A stretch of DNA of 64,000 nt, taken from Rhodopirellula halodulae. GTDB lineage: Bacteria; Planctomycetota; Planctomycetia; Pirellulales; Pirellulaceae. Below, in pieces: positions 10,497 through 19,891 of this stretch. Location: contig NZ_JAJKFV010000014.1 of the NCBI RefSeq assembly GCF_020966775.1, forward strand, positions 62,001-126,000, given 5' to 3'. The notes under the pieces are model-generated. The model saw nothing but the letters and a program-made list of their open reading frames with translations, was not told the origin of the DNA and did no database searches. The first letter of the stretch is position 1; every line of letters begins with the position of its first letter. A program made the translations under genes and the position numbers.

Positions 10497-11684
10497 TTAC
10501 TGGCTTGCTTGATGCCCCGAAACGGCGGGCAGCGAGGGAACGATCATGTCTCTTGGGGCGTGTTGCCACTCCAATGTTGCGGCGGGAGTGAGTTGGCCGT
10601 CGCGTCCGATTCTGTAGGCGGCGAGTTGCTGGTCACCGGTTTCGCTGACGAGGAGCCAGCGGTCGTCGGGGGTGAGGTTGAGCTTCCATGGGATGTCGCC
10701 CACCAACTTGCGTGACGCAAGGCGAAGTCGACCGTCTGGCTGGACCGTGAATGTGTAGACGCTGTCCTCGTCGCTGACGAAGTCTCGGACCGCGACAAAG
10801 AGGAATTTCGCGTCGCGAGTCAGCGTTAAATCAGATGCGTGCAGACCTCGTTTGCCTTTGACGTAGGGACTGCGTCGGGGCAATGTCGTTGCGTGTTGCC
10901 GGTCGTGTAGCCTTCCCGCCTGGTCGTATTCGTAAACGCTGACGCCGAGCTGTTGTTCGTTGCTGAAGTAGGCGATCGGGAGAGTCGGGTGATAGACGCA
11001 GTGGCGGGGACCGAACAGGGCGGGCGGGTTGGCGTTGATCGGCTGGATCGGTGTCAGTCTGCCAGTTTCAGCGTCGAATGAGTATTGATAGAGGGCGTTG
11101 TTCGTTTTCACGCAGGGAACGTAGGTGAATCGGTTGTCAGGCGTGGTGTGAACGCAGTGGGCTTCGCGGGTCGGGGTGTGAACAATGGAGGCGAGCATTT
11201 CGAGGTGACCGTCGGTCGCAAGGCGATAGGACGCAATGATCCCGGTGCGATAATTGGCGGTGAGGAAGAAACGGCCCGTACGATCGAAGCTGGTGTAACC
11301 CGATGGTTGGTCCAATCGTTTGGTTTGAATCAATTGCAGCCCCAGCGTCGTGTCCCACTGGATGGTTGCTGCCATCGAGGAGTCGTCACCGCCGGTGGTT
11401 GCAATCATTTGGCTTCGGCGATCGTTCCATGCCAGGCTTTTGGGTGCGAAGGGAAGAGGCAACGACGCGGACTCTTTCAGATGGAGTTGCTCGCCTTCGG
11501 CGATGAGTTCGATGTGATCGACCGACGAATTGGTGGTGGATGGAACGAACAGGTGATGAATAACGCTGTCGTTTTCGTCGTTGGCATTCGTGGTCGAGAA
11601 GATCGATAGAAATGCGATGATCGCCGCAACGATTGTTTGCGATCGGACGCGGGGCAAGATGAGTGCTGAGTGGGGGCGTGTCAT
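10497..11684 (-). CDS. Secreted lactonase-family beta-propeller (6-phosphogluconolactonase-like)
   Basis: 395-aa protein with an N-terminal signal peptide (hydrophobic TIVAAIIAFLSIFSTTNA, residues about 17-34) followed by seven-bladed propeller repeats of the YbhE/lactonase type. Matches include SFDRTGRFFLTANYRTGIIASY, the conserved HCVHTTPDNRFTYV and FGPRHCVYHP, and SDLTLTRDAKFLFVAVR. Cytoplasmic members hydrolyse 6-phosphogluconolactone or carboxy-cis,cis-muconate lactones; an exported copy probably acts on another sugar lactone or is a propeller with a different role. It stands alone on the - strand, 92 bases after the coding end of the alkylation-repair pair. Confidence 0.82.
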   Translation of the reverse strand: MTRPHSALILPRVRSQTIVAAIIAFLSIFSTTNANDENDSVIHHLFVPSTTNSSVDHIELIAEGEQLHLKESASLPLPFAPKSLAWNDRRSQMIATTGGDDSSMAATIQWDTTLGLQLIQTKRLDQPSGYTSFDRTGRFFLTANYRTGIIASYRLATDGHLEMLASIVHTPTREAHCVHTTPDNRFTYVPCVKTNNALYQYSFDAETGRLTPIQPINANPPALFGPRHCVYHPTLPIAYFSNEQQLGVSVYEYDQAGRLHDRQHATTLPRRSPYVKGKRGLHASDLTLTRDAKFLFVAVRDFVSDEDSVYTFTVQPDGRLRLASRKLVGDIPWKLNLTPDDRWLLVSETGDQQLAAYRIGRDGQLTPAATLEWQHAPRDMIVPSLPAVSGHQASQ

Positions 11685-11776
11685 TTGAAGGCGTGTATCG
11701 GTTTAGTCGCGTGGCTGGCGTCACGCGCTGGCATGTAGAGTTTCAGTAGAACGCAGGTTCCCCCAACGTGGCGAAC

Positions 11777-12913
11777 CTAGTCGATGAAGAGGTCAAAAGG
11801 TTGGGTGGCCTGAATGCGGCCGTTGATTTGGAGGCTGATGGCGTGGCGGCCGGGATAGAGTGTGTAAGTGGTTGCGTTGGCGTGCAGCCGATGCCGTTTT
11901 TTCAATCTCGCCGTTTTGCCTTTGGCAATTTCGAGGCTCTTGAGTTTGTGGACTTTGGGAGCCGTGGTTCCATTGGCTTTGACAAAGTCGATGACGTAGT
12001 CGACCAGCAAGCGTTCGTTGCGTTCGGCTTGAATCTCGACTTCGAACTCCAATTGGTCGCCGGGCCGGAGTTCTTTCTTGCTTAGTTGAAAGTGAGTGAT
12101 CTGGATTTTGGGGTCGCTTCGATAGCCGAGGAATGTCAGGGTGGGGGCGTGCCCTTTCTTCACCAAGGTTCGCAAGGCGTGACGGTTGATCCAATCGAGC
12201 TCGTCGGCATCTTGTCGTTTCGCGGCTTTCCATCGTCGCAATGTCTTCAGAACCAATTCCGGATGGTCTTTGGAAATGTCATTGAGGTGGTTCGCGACGG
12301 AACGCGTGACATAGCGTGTTGGATCGCTGTGAAGCGTATCGAGCAGCGGAATGGGTTGCGTTGGGTCGATAGTGAGTCGTCGAGACCAGGGGAGTTTCGG
12401 GCGTGTGCCTTCGCTGACCAGCCGTCGCACGTGATAGTTGGAATCGGTGGACCACGTTTTCAGCTCGGATAGAGTGACATCGGGAAAGGCGTCGATGAAC
12501 GCTCGGATTGCGTCTTCCATCGAAAACCGCATCGTGATTTCACGCAGGGTCCTCAGCGATTCGCCAAAATGTGTGGCGGTGCATCCATTGCGAACGACAT
12601 ATTCACCGAGCGGTGCGAAGATGAAATCACCAAAGTCGTCGTCCGTTCGCGATGGATCCAACGGAGGCGGCAACGCATTGCGAATGATTCGGGCCGCGGC
12701 AGGGTAATCGTCGGGCAGGTGAGACTCCAACGCTTGAGCGATGTGAACGATTCGCTGCTTCAGTTCAAGTTGCTTGAGGCCTCGCATGCATTCTCGCGTG
12801 AAGCCGTCCGCATCGAAGGTTGATTCCGCATCAGCGAAGAGGCGGCTGAGATAAACAACGCGTTGGCGATTGAACAAATGATCTTTGAGGCTGAACTTTT
12901 CTTTGTCAGTCAT
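11777..12913 (-). CDS. AlkC-like DNA alkylation repair protein
   Basis: 378-aa protein beginning MTDKEKFSLKDHLFNRQRV. Residues about 1-265 form a helical HEAT-like repeat region of the AlkC/AlkD glycosylase superfamily, with the recognisable segments YVVRNG, ATHFGESLRTLREITMRFS and SDPTRYVTRSVANHLNDISKDHPE. Residues about 270-378 are all-beta (ITHFQLSKKELRPGDQLEFEVE onward), matching the C-terminal Ig-like domain known in one AlkC subgroup, where it helps grip DNA. AlkC excises N3-methyladenine-type lesions. The ATG at 12911-12913 overlaps the stop of the MGMT gene by 8 bases, so the two are translated together. The frame is open upstream to 13081, inside the MGMT gene, and that part is rejected. 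Confidence 0.82.
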   Translation of the reverse strand: MTDKEKFSLKDHLFNRQRVVYLSRLFADAESTFDADGFTRECMRGLKQLELKQRIVHIAQALESHLPDDYPAAARIIRNALPPPLDPSRTDDDFGDFIFAPLGEYVVRNGCTATHFGESLRTLREITMRFSMEDAIRAFIDAFPDVTLSELKTWSTDSNYHVRRLVSEGTRPKLPWSRRLTIDPTQPIPLLDTLHSDPTRYVTRSVANHLNDISKDHPELVLKTLRRWKAAKRQDADELDWINRHALRTLVKKGHAPTLTFLGYRSDPKIQITHFQLSKKELRPGDQLEFEVEIQAERNERLLVDYVIDFVKANGTTAPKVHKLKSLEIAKGKTARLKKRHRLHANATTYTLYPGRHAISLQINGRIQATQPFDLFID

Positions 12914-13442
12914 ATTGCAGGCCGAGGTCATTGTGTGCGAGTGAACGTTCGCGATGCAACAATTCACGTTTGCGTTCGATTCCCCAACGGTAGCCAGAGT
13001 CCTTCCCATCCGAACGAACAACGCGGTGGCAAGGAATGGCGATTGCAATTCGGTTTTGACCGCAGGCGGTTCCGACGGCACGGCTGGCGGAACGATCGCC
13101 CAATTGTTGCGCTAGCTGCCGATAAGTCAGGGTTTGTCCCGGCGTGCTGTCTGCTAACGCTGTCCAAACGCGTTTTTGAAAGTCGCTGCCGTTCAGGTCC
13201 AGTTTGATATCCAGCGGGCCGCTTGGTTCTTCGATGAAGTCGGCGACGCGTTGCAACTCCGAACGCACATCGTCGATCGACTCGACGATTTGATGATCAG
13301 GAAACTGACCGTTGAGGTCCGCGATGAGCTGCAGGGCCGAATCACCCAGCGAGATGGCACACACGCCAGTTTCCGATCGGGCGACCAAGACGGTGCCAAG
13401 CGAGCACGTGGTGTAGGCGAATTGGATGACAGAAGGTGACAT
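12906..13442 (-). CDS. ogt: Methylated-DNA-[protein]-cysteine S-methyltransferase (MGMT)
   Basis: 178-aa suicide repair protein that takes the alkyl group from O6-alkylguanine. The acceptor is C138 in AIAIPCHRVVRSDG; the helix-turn-helix segment (FQKRVWTALADSTPGQTLTY, RQLAQQLG, SASRAVGTACGQNRI) precedes it, and the N-terminal ferredoxin-like part is present. There is no AraC-type Ada domain, so this is the Ogt/Ada-C type without the regulatory half. GQNRI replaces the more common NP-containing turn before the active site. The start is the ATG at 13442; the frame continues upstream through the serine-hydrolase gene in another frame and that is rejected. It forms an overlapping operon with the AlkC-like gene, a direct-reversal and an excision enzyme for the same class of damage. 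Confidence 0.93.
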   Translation of the reverse strand: MSPSVIQFAYTTCSLGTVLVARSETGVCAISLGDSALQLIADLNGQFPDHQIVESIDDVRSELQRVADFIEEPSGPLDIKLDLNGSDFQKRVWTALADSTPGQTLTYRQLAQQLGDRSASRAVGTACGQNRIAIAIPCHRVVRSDGKDSGYRWGIERKRELLHRERSLAHNDLGLQYD

Positions 13443-13492
13443 GAGCAGTGAGCAATTTGTTTTTACGAAGACGCCGCAACGCCAATCGTTGG

Positions 13493-14698
13493 CTAGCGAG
13501 TTTGCTGTTTCAATTCTTCGCGAGCCCAGTCGGCCGCCAAGGTGCCGATCTGTCCGGCAAGCGAATTGACGGAGCCTTTGCCGTCCGGGTGGACTCGGTT
13601 GCTCAAGAAAATCACGGACAACTTCAACTCGGGATCGATCCACATCGCGGTCCCGGTGAAGCCACCGTGCCCGAATGCGGAGGGACTCATGGAACGACCG
13701 CGGTTGGATGAGTAGCCAGATTGTTTGTCCCAGCCGAGGGATCGTAACTGAGGTTTCGCTTTCGAGGCTGATGCCGCGTTTGCTTCGGCCACGTTCGTGG
13801 CGGCGATCATCTTTTGAAACGTTTGATCTGAAAACAGTTTGGTTCGGTCCTGTTCTCCCACGTTCAACATGGTGTTTGCGAAAAGTTGAAGATCGGACGA
13901 GGTGCTGAACAGACCCGCGTGCCCCGCGACACCGCCGAGGGCAAACGCCCGCGGGTCGTGAACTTCCCCACGCATCCAATGCCCGTCTCGCTGCTGGGTC
14001 GTCGCGCAATCCGGATCGTCGTCACCAACGCCGCGAAAACCGGTTTGGTGCATGCCGAGCGGAGTGAAGATCCGTTGCTGAGAAAACTCATCGAGCGGTT
14101 GGCCGGAGACTCGGTGAACCAATTCACCTAAGACCAGAAAGCCGACATCCGAGTACCGGAACTTTGTTCCGGCGGGACTGCGGAGTCGTTGGTTCATCAG
14201 GTTGGAAATGGACGTTTCGTGTGAGCCTTGATAGTCCGACATCGAGTTGTCCGGAATCAATCCCGAAGTATGTAGGAGGAGGTGCTGCACCGTGACGGAG
14301 TGTTTGTCATGGTTGTCGAATTCGGGCAGGTAAGTCGCGACCGGCTCGTTGAGGTCCACTTTGCCTTCGTCCACCAGAATCATCACGCTGGTGGCTGTCG
14401 CGATGGGTTTGGTCAGCGACGCCAGGTCGAAAATGGTCTCGCGAGACATGGCGATCTTCGAGGGACGAAGTTGTCGGAAGCCGAAGGCTTCATGGAAAAC
14501 GGTTTGACCGTCGAATCCGACGTGAATGACCGCTCCTGGGCACTTTTGATCATCGATAGCACGCTGCACCGCACCGCTGATTTGCGATGCAGGAAAATCT
14601 TCGGCGGAGGCGGGGCTTGAAAGCAAAAACGTTGCCGCGGCGAAGGTGAGGAACGCAAGGATTTGCAGTCGTACGTTGGCTCCGTGTCGGTTTTTCAT
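13493..14698 (-). CDS. Secreted serine hydrolase, beta-lactamase/AmpC-like
   Basis: 401-aa protein of the beta-lactamase-related (class C, esterase/D-aminopeptidase-like) family. Counting from the ATG at 14698, the signal peptide runs to about residue 32 (hydrophobic LQILAFLTFAAATFLLSSPASA), S94-LT-K97 is the SxxK nucleophile motif, Y182-S-D184 stands for YxN, and H344-G-G replaces the KTG box. The missing Lys in the third box argues for an esterase or peptidase, not an antibiotic-resistance enzyme. ATG codons at 14713 and 14728 are also possible, but 14698 places the charged n-region just before the hydrophobic core. The MGMT gene starts 50 bases downstream on the same strand. Confidence 0.87.
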   Translation of the reverse strand: MKNRHGANVRLQILAFLTFAAATFLLSSPASAEDFPASQISGAVQRAIDDQKCPGAVIHVGFDGQTVFHEAFGFRQLRPSKIAMSRETIFDLASLTKPIATATSVMILVDEGKVDLNEPVATYLPEFDNHDKHSVTVQHLLLHTSGLIPDNSMSDYQGSHETSISNLMNQRLRSPAGTKFRYSDVGFLVLGELVHRVSGQPLDEFSQQRIFTPLGMHQTGFRGVGDDDPDCATTQQRDGHWMRGEVHDPRAFALGGVAGHAGLFSTSSDLQLFANTMLNVGEQDRTKLFSDQTFQKMIAATNVAEANAASASKAKPQLRSLGWDKQSGYSSNRGRSMSPSAFGHGGFTGTAMWIDPELKLSVIFLSNRVHPDGKGSVNSLAGQIGTLAADWAREELKQQTR

Positions 14699-14960
14699 CG
14701 CAATTTGGCTCATGGCACGCGTCGGCAAAGTTTCTGAGTCGTTGTTGGTCTACAATGACGCCAGTCGAGACATTGGCTGGCCCGAACCCGGTGAAGTGTT
14801 GGGGCTGTACAGTTTCGATTGTCTCGCGGAGATCTAGGTTAGCGGTTTTGGTTTCCTGCCACACGCTCCCCTGAATTCTTCCGCCGGACGGTCCTCGTTC
14901 TGCGTGCTCGATCCCTCCTGAGTGCCCTCCCTCTGAAATTTCCCACCGGACTTCGAAACA

Positions 14961-16595
14961 ATGAAACTCCATGCGATCTGTGCTCCTTGGTTGATGGTCT
15001 TGGTAGTGTCAGTGCTTGGCCTAAGCAACACCTGGGCGGCATCGCCGCAGCCGCCCAACATTGTTTTGGTGTTGGTTGATGACATGGGGTTTTCGGATCT
15101 GGGGTGCTACGGCAGCGAGATTGAAACGCCCAACATCGACGCATTGGCAACCAATGGCCTGCGTTTCACCCAGTTTTACAACTCGGGGCGTTGTTGTCCG
15201 ACGCGAGCCAGTTTGATGACGGGGTTGCATCCGCACCAAGTTGGTATCGGCCACATGACGGCTCCACCGAACCAGCCCTATGAAGGTCCACCTGCCTATC
15301 AAGGGCATTTGAACGAGACCTGCACGACCATTCCCGAAGTGTTGCGAGGCGATGGCTATCACACATTCATGACTGGCAAATGGCACCTGGGTCACGCGGA
15401 CAAGGGCGATTGGCCGATGCAGCGAGGTTTCGACCGCTTTTATGGTGGGATCAGCGGAGCGTTCAATTATTTCAAGCCGGGCGGTGACCGCGGAATGACC
15501 GACGGCAACCAAGACGTGACGACTGGGGATGACTTTTATGCGACCGATGCCTTCACGGAGATCGCATGTGACTACATCAAGGAGGCGACTGCCAAGGATG
15601 ACAAGCCGTTCTTTTTGTACTTGGCTTACAACTCGCCCCACTGGCCGCTCAACGCGAAGGTGAAGGATTTCGAAAAGTATCGTGGCAAGTATCGAGGAGG
15701 CTGGGATGCCGTGATGGCCGCGCGTCAGCAGAAACAGCGCGAGTTGGGCCTGTTTGAAAGTGATGTGGAGGCGGCTCCTCACGTCGGACCGGATTGGGCA
15801 TCGTTGACGGAAAAACAGCGTGACAATTTGGACGCGATCATGGCAGCGTATGCCGGGTGCATTGACAACATTGATCAGAACATTGGCAAGTTGGTCGCGC
15901 ATCTGAAATCGATCGGCCAGTATGACAACACGTTGATTCTGTTCTTGTCGGACAATGGTGCTTGCCAAGAAGGCGGGAAGCTCGGTTTCGGTAGCGAAGA
16001 CATGGTTCGCAATCCACCGCTGGAAACAACCAACGGGGTGCGTTTGGGATTGGCGTGGGCGAACGCCTGCAACACTCCATTTCGTTTGTACAAGCACTTT
16101 TTGCACGAAGGCGGCGCGAACACACCGTTCATCGCTCATTGGCCCGCGGGGATTCCGCAGTCACGCCACAACACGTTTGTGCGTCAGCCGGCCTATTTGC
16201 CAGACGTGATGGCGACTTGCGTGGAGTTGGCGGCGGCCACGATGCCGGGCGATGTTCCGCCATGCGAAGGGGTTTCGTTCGCGAGTGCGTTGACCGGTGG
16301 TGAAGAAATTGCAAGCCAACCGATTCATGCTCAACCGATGTTTTTCGAGCACGAGGGCAACGCGATGATGCGAGCCGGAGATTGGAAGCTGGTTCGCGAA
16401 TACAAGAAGCCTTGGGAGCTTTATAACCTGTCGGAGGACCGGACCGAGTTGAATGACCTGTCAACGGCCCAGTCGCAACGACGCGACCGGATGATCGCCG
16501 CTTGGGAGGATTGGGCGACGAAGACCGAGGTGATGTTCCCCGAGCGATTCAACATGTATCAACATTTGAAAGAGCAGAAGAAAAAGAAGAAGTGA
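14961..16595 (+). CDS. Secreted arylsulfatase
   Basis: 544-aa type I sulfatase that hydrolyses sulfate esters. The signal peptide spans residues 1-27 (LMVLVVSVLGLSNTWAA). Metal ligands D40-D41 in LVLVDDMGFSDLG and the formylglycine motif C79-PTR-A in CCPTRASLMTG are intact, with the GKWHLGH motif and the SDNGACQEGG region further on. C79 needs conversion to formylglycine by a maturase not encoded here. The C-terminus ends in a run of lysines (EQKKKKK). Planctomycetes of this group carry very many sulfatases for sulfated algal polysaccharides, which fits, but the substrate cannot be told. It is a single gene, divergent from the serine hydrolase and convergent with the next gene. Confidence 0.95.
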   Translation: MKLHAICAPWLMVLVVSVLGLSNTWAASPQPPNIVLVLVDDMGFSDLGCYGSEIETPNIDALATNGLRFTQFYNSGRCCPTRASLMTGLHPHQVGIGHMTAPPNQPYEGPPAYQGHLNETCTTIPEVLRGDGYHTFMTGKWHLGHADKGDWPMQRGFDRFYGGISGAFNYFKPGGDRGMTDGNQDVTTGDDFYATDAFTEIACDYIKEATAKDDKPFFLYLAYNSPHWPLNAKVKDFEKYRGKYRGGWDAVMAARQQKQRELGLFESDVEAAPHVGPDWASLTEKQRDNLDAIMAAYAGCIDNIDQNIGKLVAHLKSIGQYDNTLILFLSDNGACQEGGKLGFGSEDMVRNPPLETTNGVRLGLAWANACNTPFRLYKHFLHEGGANTPFIAHWPAGIPQSRHNTFVRQPAYLPDVMATCVELAAATMPGDVPPCEGVSFASALTGGEEIASQPIHAQPMFFEHEGNAMMRAGDWKLVREYKKPWELYNLSEDRTELNDLSTAQSQRRDRMIAAWEDWATKTEVMFPERFNMYQHLKEQKKKKK

Positions 16596-16763
16596 CGCAA
16601 GGGAGGGCGGCTCGGTTTTACCGTGGGTTTGCGTTGAAAGCATGTTGTCGCGTGCGTGGTTTGTCGCGGTGCACGACCGGCAGTTCGACGTGGCTCGTCG
16701 TTGGACGTCTCAGCCGCATCCGGTTGCCGGTTTGTTGGCGAGCGTTGGGTTGACGCGTGAGGT

Positions 16764-16942
16764 GCGCGGTCGTCAGGCGGGGCCTGACCTACGGGGTGCG
16801 GCGTTCTTGGACGATCCGTTGAGACACGTTGATAGCGGTTGGACGTCTTAGCCGCAGAGCGTTAGCTCCGGTTGTCGGTCTGCTTGCGATCGCTTCGTTT
16901 CCACGTGAGGTGCGCGGTTGTCAGGCGGGGCCTGACCTACGG
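16764..16942 (+). repeat. Hairpin-module block (A, C, A) between convergent genes
   Basis: Module A (GCGCGGT, then GTCAGGC-GGG-GCCTGAC as a 7-bp stem, then CTACGG) occurs at 16764-16794 and 16912-16942. Module C (GCCGCAGAGCGTTAGCTCCG core) is at 16851-16875. The second A copy runs 6 bases into the 3' end of the gene that ends at 16937. Text around the modules is also partly repeated (TTGGACGTCT near 16703 and 16840). No gene is seen in 16596-16936. Confidence 0.85.
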
Positions 16943-19891
16943 TTGGTGGGAGATGGGGCGCATGGCGGGGATGGGATTGGCGTCGTTTTCCCAGGCTCGC
17001 ACTTGGATTTCATCGATGACGGCTTCGCCTCCGCCGAGGACTTCAAACATCACGTGGATGGGGTCGTCTCCGATGGTTTGACGATACAACGTCACGGGAA
17101 CCCAGTCCGGTTGGTCACGCACCAACACTCCGAGTTCTTGCGTGCCCATCGAATCGTAGATCAGCAAACCCTGGTGTGGGCCACCAAACCCCAGCGTGCG
17201 TACAACCGCGTCGATGCGGATCGCTTGATTGGGTTCCACAAAAATCGGCGGGCTGCGGACCAGCAGTGCAGTGCCTTCATAGCCTCCGGGAAGTGCGTCG
17301 TCTTGCTTGGGGATGACTCGGACAGAGAGTGCACCCGTTCCGTGAAAGACGCCTCGGTCGATGCACTCGGCGGTTGTCTCGGCCCAGGCGGAGTGACGTC
17401 GCCCGAAGGTCCAGCCTTCCCGTTGGAGGTGTTCCGGTTCGTCCATGGCTCCGCTGGGCAGCAAATTCACGCCCCAGCGTGAACGACCGTGGATATCACC
17501 GATCGGAGGCAGCTTTAACACCGAGGTCGTGGCAAGCCCCGATCGAAGCAACGGTGACCACGCGATATGCGTTTCGAGGTTTCCCGAGTCCAATGGCGGG
17601 CAGCTAACAATTCCCGATTCCGTTTCGCGAAACGCGTCGATCAGCATCCAGTTGGCTTTCAAGCCCCACGCGTCCGCGCGAGCAGCCAATCGCAAGGCGG
17701 ATTGGTTGTCGTTGCCGCGTACCATTCGTTCTGAATTGTTGACGGTTGAGCGGGCGACGTTGAGCAGGTCGTCGGGGGCATCTCGCTGGACGGCGCGAGC
17801 GGAAACGGCTCTCGCCCAAGCCGTGCTGGAACGCTCAATCGCGTCGCGAGCCAACTGCCAACGGTCCAGGGATGCTTGTTGGGAGTACTTCGCCAGCGAC
17901 GATGCCAGCTTGCCGCCTTCGGAGATGTCTTCGCTGATGGCAATGACCTCGACCACATCCGGCGAAACGATTTCAATCGATGTGCCGCTGGTGGTGGTTT
18001 GCGGTTCGATCCGCTCCGCGGCAAAGTGAGTCAATCGCCACATCAGTTTGCCTTGTTCAAATGCGGGCAAATCGATGCGCAGCGTTTTTCCATCGCCACT
18101 GAGAATGTTCGATCCGCGAACCATGTTGGATGTGCAGATCAAGAACGTCGTTCCGCCGTTAACCAAACGATGCGCTGAATAGTTGGAGTTCACCGGGATT
18201 GGGGTTCGGTCCGGTGTACCCGTCGAGATCCATGCTTCAAAAGAAGCCACAAACCGGTTGATGAAGCTGATCGCCATGCCTCGGTTTTGATCCAGCGTTT
18301 CTCCGGAGGCCAGGGAACGGGTGGAGCGAACCAGGATGGCGGCGGGGGCGTCCGCCATTGCGTCGGCGACTTCACGCCACATGGGTTGCCAGCAAAATGT
18401 TTCGCTGTTTGGTGTCCCGATGCGGTGGGCGATGGCGTCTGTTTGTGTCACCGAGGCGGCATTGGGCATCCCAAGGACGCTGACCGCGATGGGTTTGCCG
18501 CCCAATCGAAATTGTTGCTGGGCTCGTTCGTCACGAATGGAGTGGCTGGCGAGGGCTCGGATACGCGGGGGTGATGTCAGGACGGCGGCGTCGAGCAGCG
18601 ATCCGTAGTACCGAAAGTCTTCGACGGGTGATCCCACGATCGGACGTTGCCAGCGACGCGGGAGGGCTCGCAACCGAGCGATCTTCTGAGCGATCTCTTC
18701 GCGATGATGGCTGTCCATCGCGATGGAGGACGCCGCGATCCAGCCGGCAACGGGTTCGAGCAGTGGTTCCAGCTTGGGGTCCGGGATGGTGGGGCAAGGC
18801 GCGTAAATGCGCATCCGGTGGGCGATGGCATCGGACAGGATTGCTGCGGAGGGAGGCTGATCCAGCCAGATCGCATCAAAACCAAGTGACCGGATCCAGC
18901 TAAGTGGCTCGTTGTTGTATTGAATGATCCGTGTGACGCGTCCGATGGGGAAGGCGGGGCGATCGCCCGGCGAGACGGTTGCGCGTTTGGACGTCGTTGG
19001 AATCGAACCGGCGTTGTTGGCGTATTGTTGAGACTCCCGATGCAACATCGACAGGTCAACATTCATGCGCTGCGAGGCGATGCTCCCCGGTGCAACGGCT
19101 GGTTTCGAATGGGGGGAGCTATCCAGTTCCGTGACAGGAACCATGGCGTTGACACGCAGATCATCCAGGCGAAGCGTCGCGTTGCCGGCACCACCGTAGG
19201 CATTGACCACGACAGCATCGACGTAGGGCGACGAGACGTCGGCACGCAATCCGTATTCGTTGCGAAGGGCGATGATCTTTAAACGCAACTGCGATTGGAT
19301 CGCGGAAACGCTGAGTCGTTGAAATTCCCCGACGCGTCGATAGGACGAACCGAAGATCAACACGGAGACGGGGCGTTTGGTGCCGGGGTCAATCAGATAG
19401 GGAAATCGAACGCGAAAGCCAACTTGGACTCCGGGGTTCAGGCCTTTGACCGATACCATCGCGGTCAATTCGTCAATCGGACGAACCGGTTCAATGGGAT
19501 AAGTCAGGATGGCCCGGGTGCCATGTCCCATGACGAGAGAGATCGCTTCGCAAACGCCTCCTTCGGCCGTGGCGTCATTTTCGTGCCCCTGATCAGCGAC
19601 TTTTGCATCGCAGTCGCTTTCGTGCAGCGACCATCGGGGCGGGTACGCGTCCAGCGAATCGACAAGCTGCGCAGAAGCAATGGAGGGCGCAACAAGCGAA
19701 ACGAGAATGACAACCGACGCGAAAGGTCGAAGGCAGCACAGGAAGCGAAGTTGTCGCCAGCTTGACCAAGTGACCGAGTCGACGGATCGGTTTTGTTCGG
19801 AGGCCGAGTCGGCTCGGGGTGGCGCAGCATCAAACGCGACCCGGTCCGGTCGGGCCTGTCTCGGAATACTTTTCCTAGCCGGTTCAGCCAT
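16937..19891 (-). CDS. Large secreted protein of unknown function
   Basis: 984-aa protein with an unusually late signal sequence (hydrophobic FASVVILVSLVAPSIASA, about residues 57-74) after a 50-residue charged N-terminus. Only one Met start fits, the ATG at 19889-19891. Residues about 80-260 look like a jelly-roll domain (VSVKGLNPGVQVGFRVRFPY, ATLRLDDLRVNAMVP). The middle (about 320-560) has a TIM-barrel-like cadence (IRSLGFDAIWLDQPPS, RIYAPCPTI, AGWIAASSI), and the C-terminus (about 800-970) a second jelly-roll (LSVRVIP, AVIDEIQVRAWE). The layout recalls secreted glycan-active enzymes flanked by carbohydrate-binding modules, but no catalytic motif is recognised. It converges on the sulfatase. 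Confidence 0.75.
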   Translation of the reverse strand: MAEPARKSIPRQARPDRVAFDAAPPRADSASEQNRSVDSVTWSSWRQLRFLCCLRPFASVVILVSLVAPSIASAQLVDSLDAYPPRWSLHESDCDAKVADQGHENDATAEGGVCEAISLVMGHGTRAILTYPIEPVRPIDELTAMVSVKGLNPGVQVGFRVRFPYLIDPGTKRPVSVLIFGSSYRRVGEFQRLSVSAIQSQLRLKIIALRNEYGLRADVSSPYVDAVVVNAYGGAGNATLRLDDLRVNAMVPVTELDSSPHSKPAVAPGSIASQRMNVDLSMLHRESQQYANNAGSIPTTSKRATVSPGDRPAFPIGRVTRIIQYNNEPLSWIRSLGFDAIWLDQPPSAAILSDAIAHRMRIYAPCPTIPDPKLEPLLEPVAGWIAASSIAMDSHHREEIAQKIARLRALPRRWQRPIVGSPVEDFRYYGSLLDAAVLTSPPRIRALASHSIRDERAQQQFRLGGKPIAVSVLGMPNAASVTQTDAIAHRIGTPNSETFCWQPMWREVADAMADAPAAILVRSTRSLASGETLDQNRGMAISFINRFVASFEAWISTGTPDRTPIPVNSNYSAHRLVNGGTTFLICTSNMVRGSNILSGDGKTLRIDLPAFEQGKLMWRLTHFAAERIEPQTTTSGTSIEIVSPDVVEVIAISEDISEGGKLASSLAKYSQQASLDRWQLARDAIERSSTAWARAVSARAVQRDAPDDLLNVARSTVNNSERMVRGNDNQSALRLAARADAWGLKANWMLIDAFRETESGIVSCPPLDSGNLETHIAWSPLLRSGLATTSVLKLPPIGDIHGRSRWGVNLLPSGAMDEPEHLQREGWTFGRRHSAWAETTAECIDRGVFHGTGALSVRVIPKQDDALPGGYEGTALLVRSPPIFVEPNQAIRIDAVVRTLGFGGPHQGLLIYDSMGTQELGVLVRDQPDWVPVTLYRQTIGDDPIHVMFEVLGGGEAVIDEIQVRAWENDANPIPAMRPISHQP

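Noticed and set aside
13443-14009. N-terminal extension of the MGMT gene
   Set aside because: It overlaps the serine-hydrolase gene in another frame, and the Ogt-type N-terminus starts at 13442.
16764-16942. Insertion sequence remnant
   Set aside because: No transposase fragment or terminal inverted repeats are seen; the repeats are short hairpin modules.
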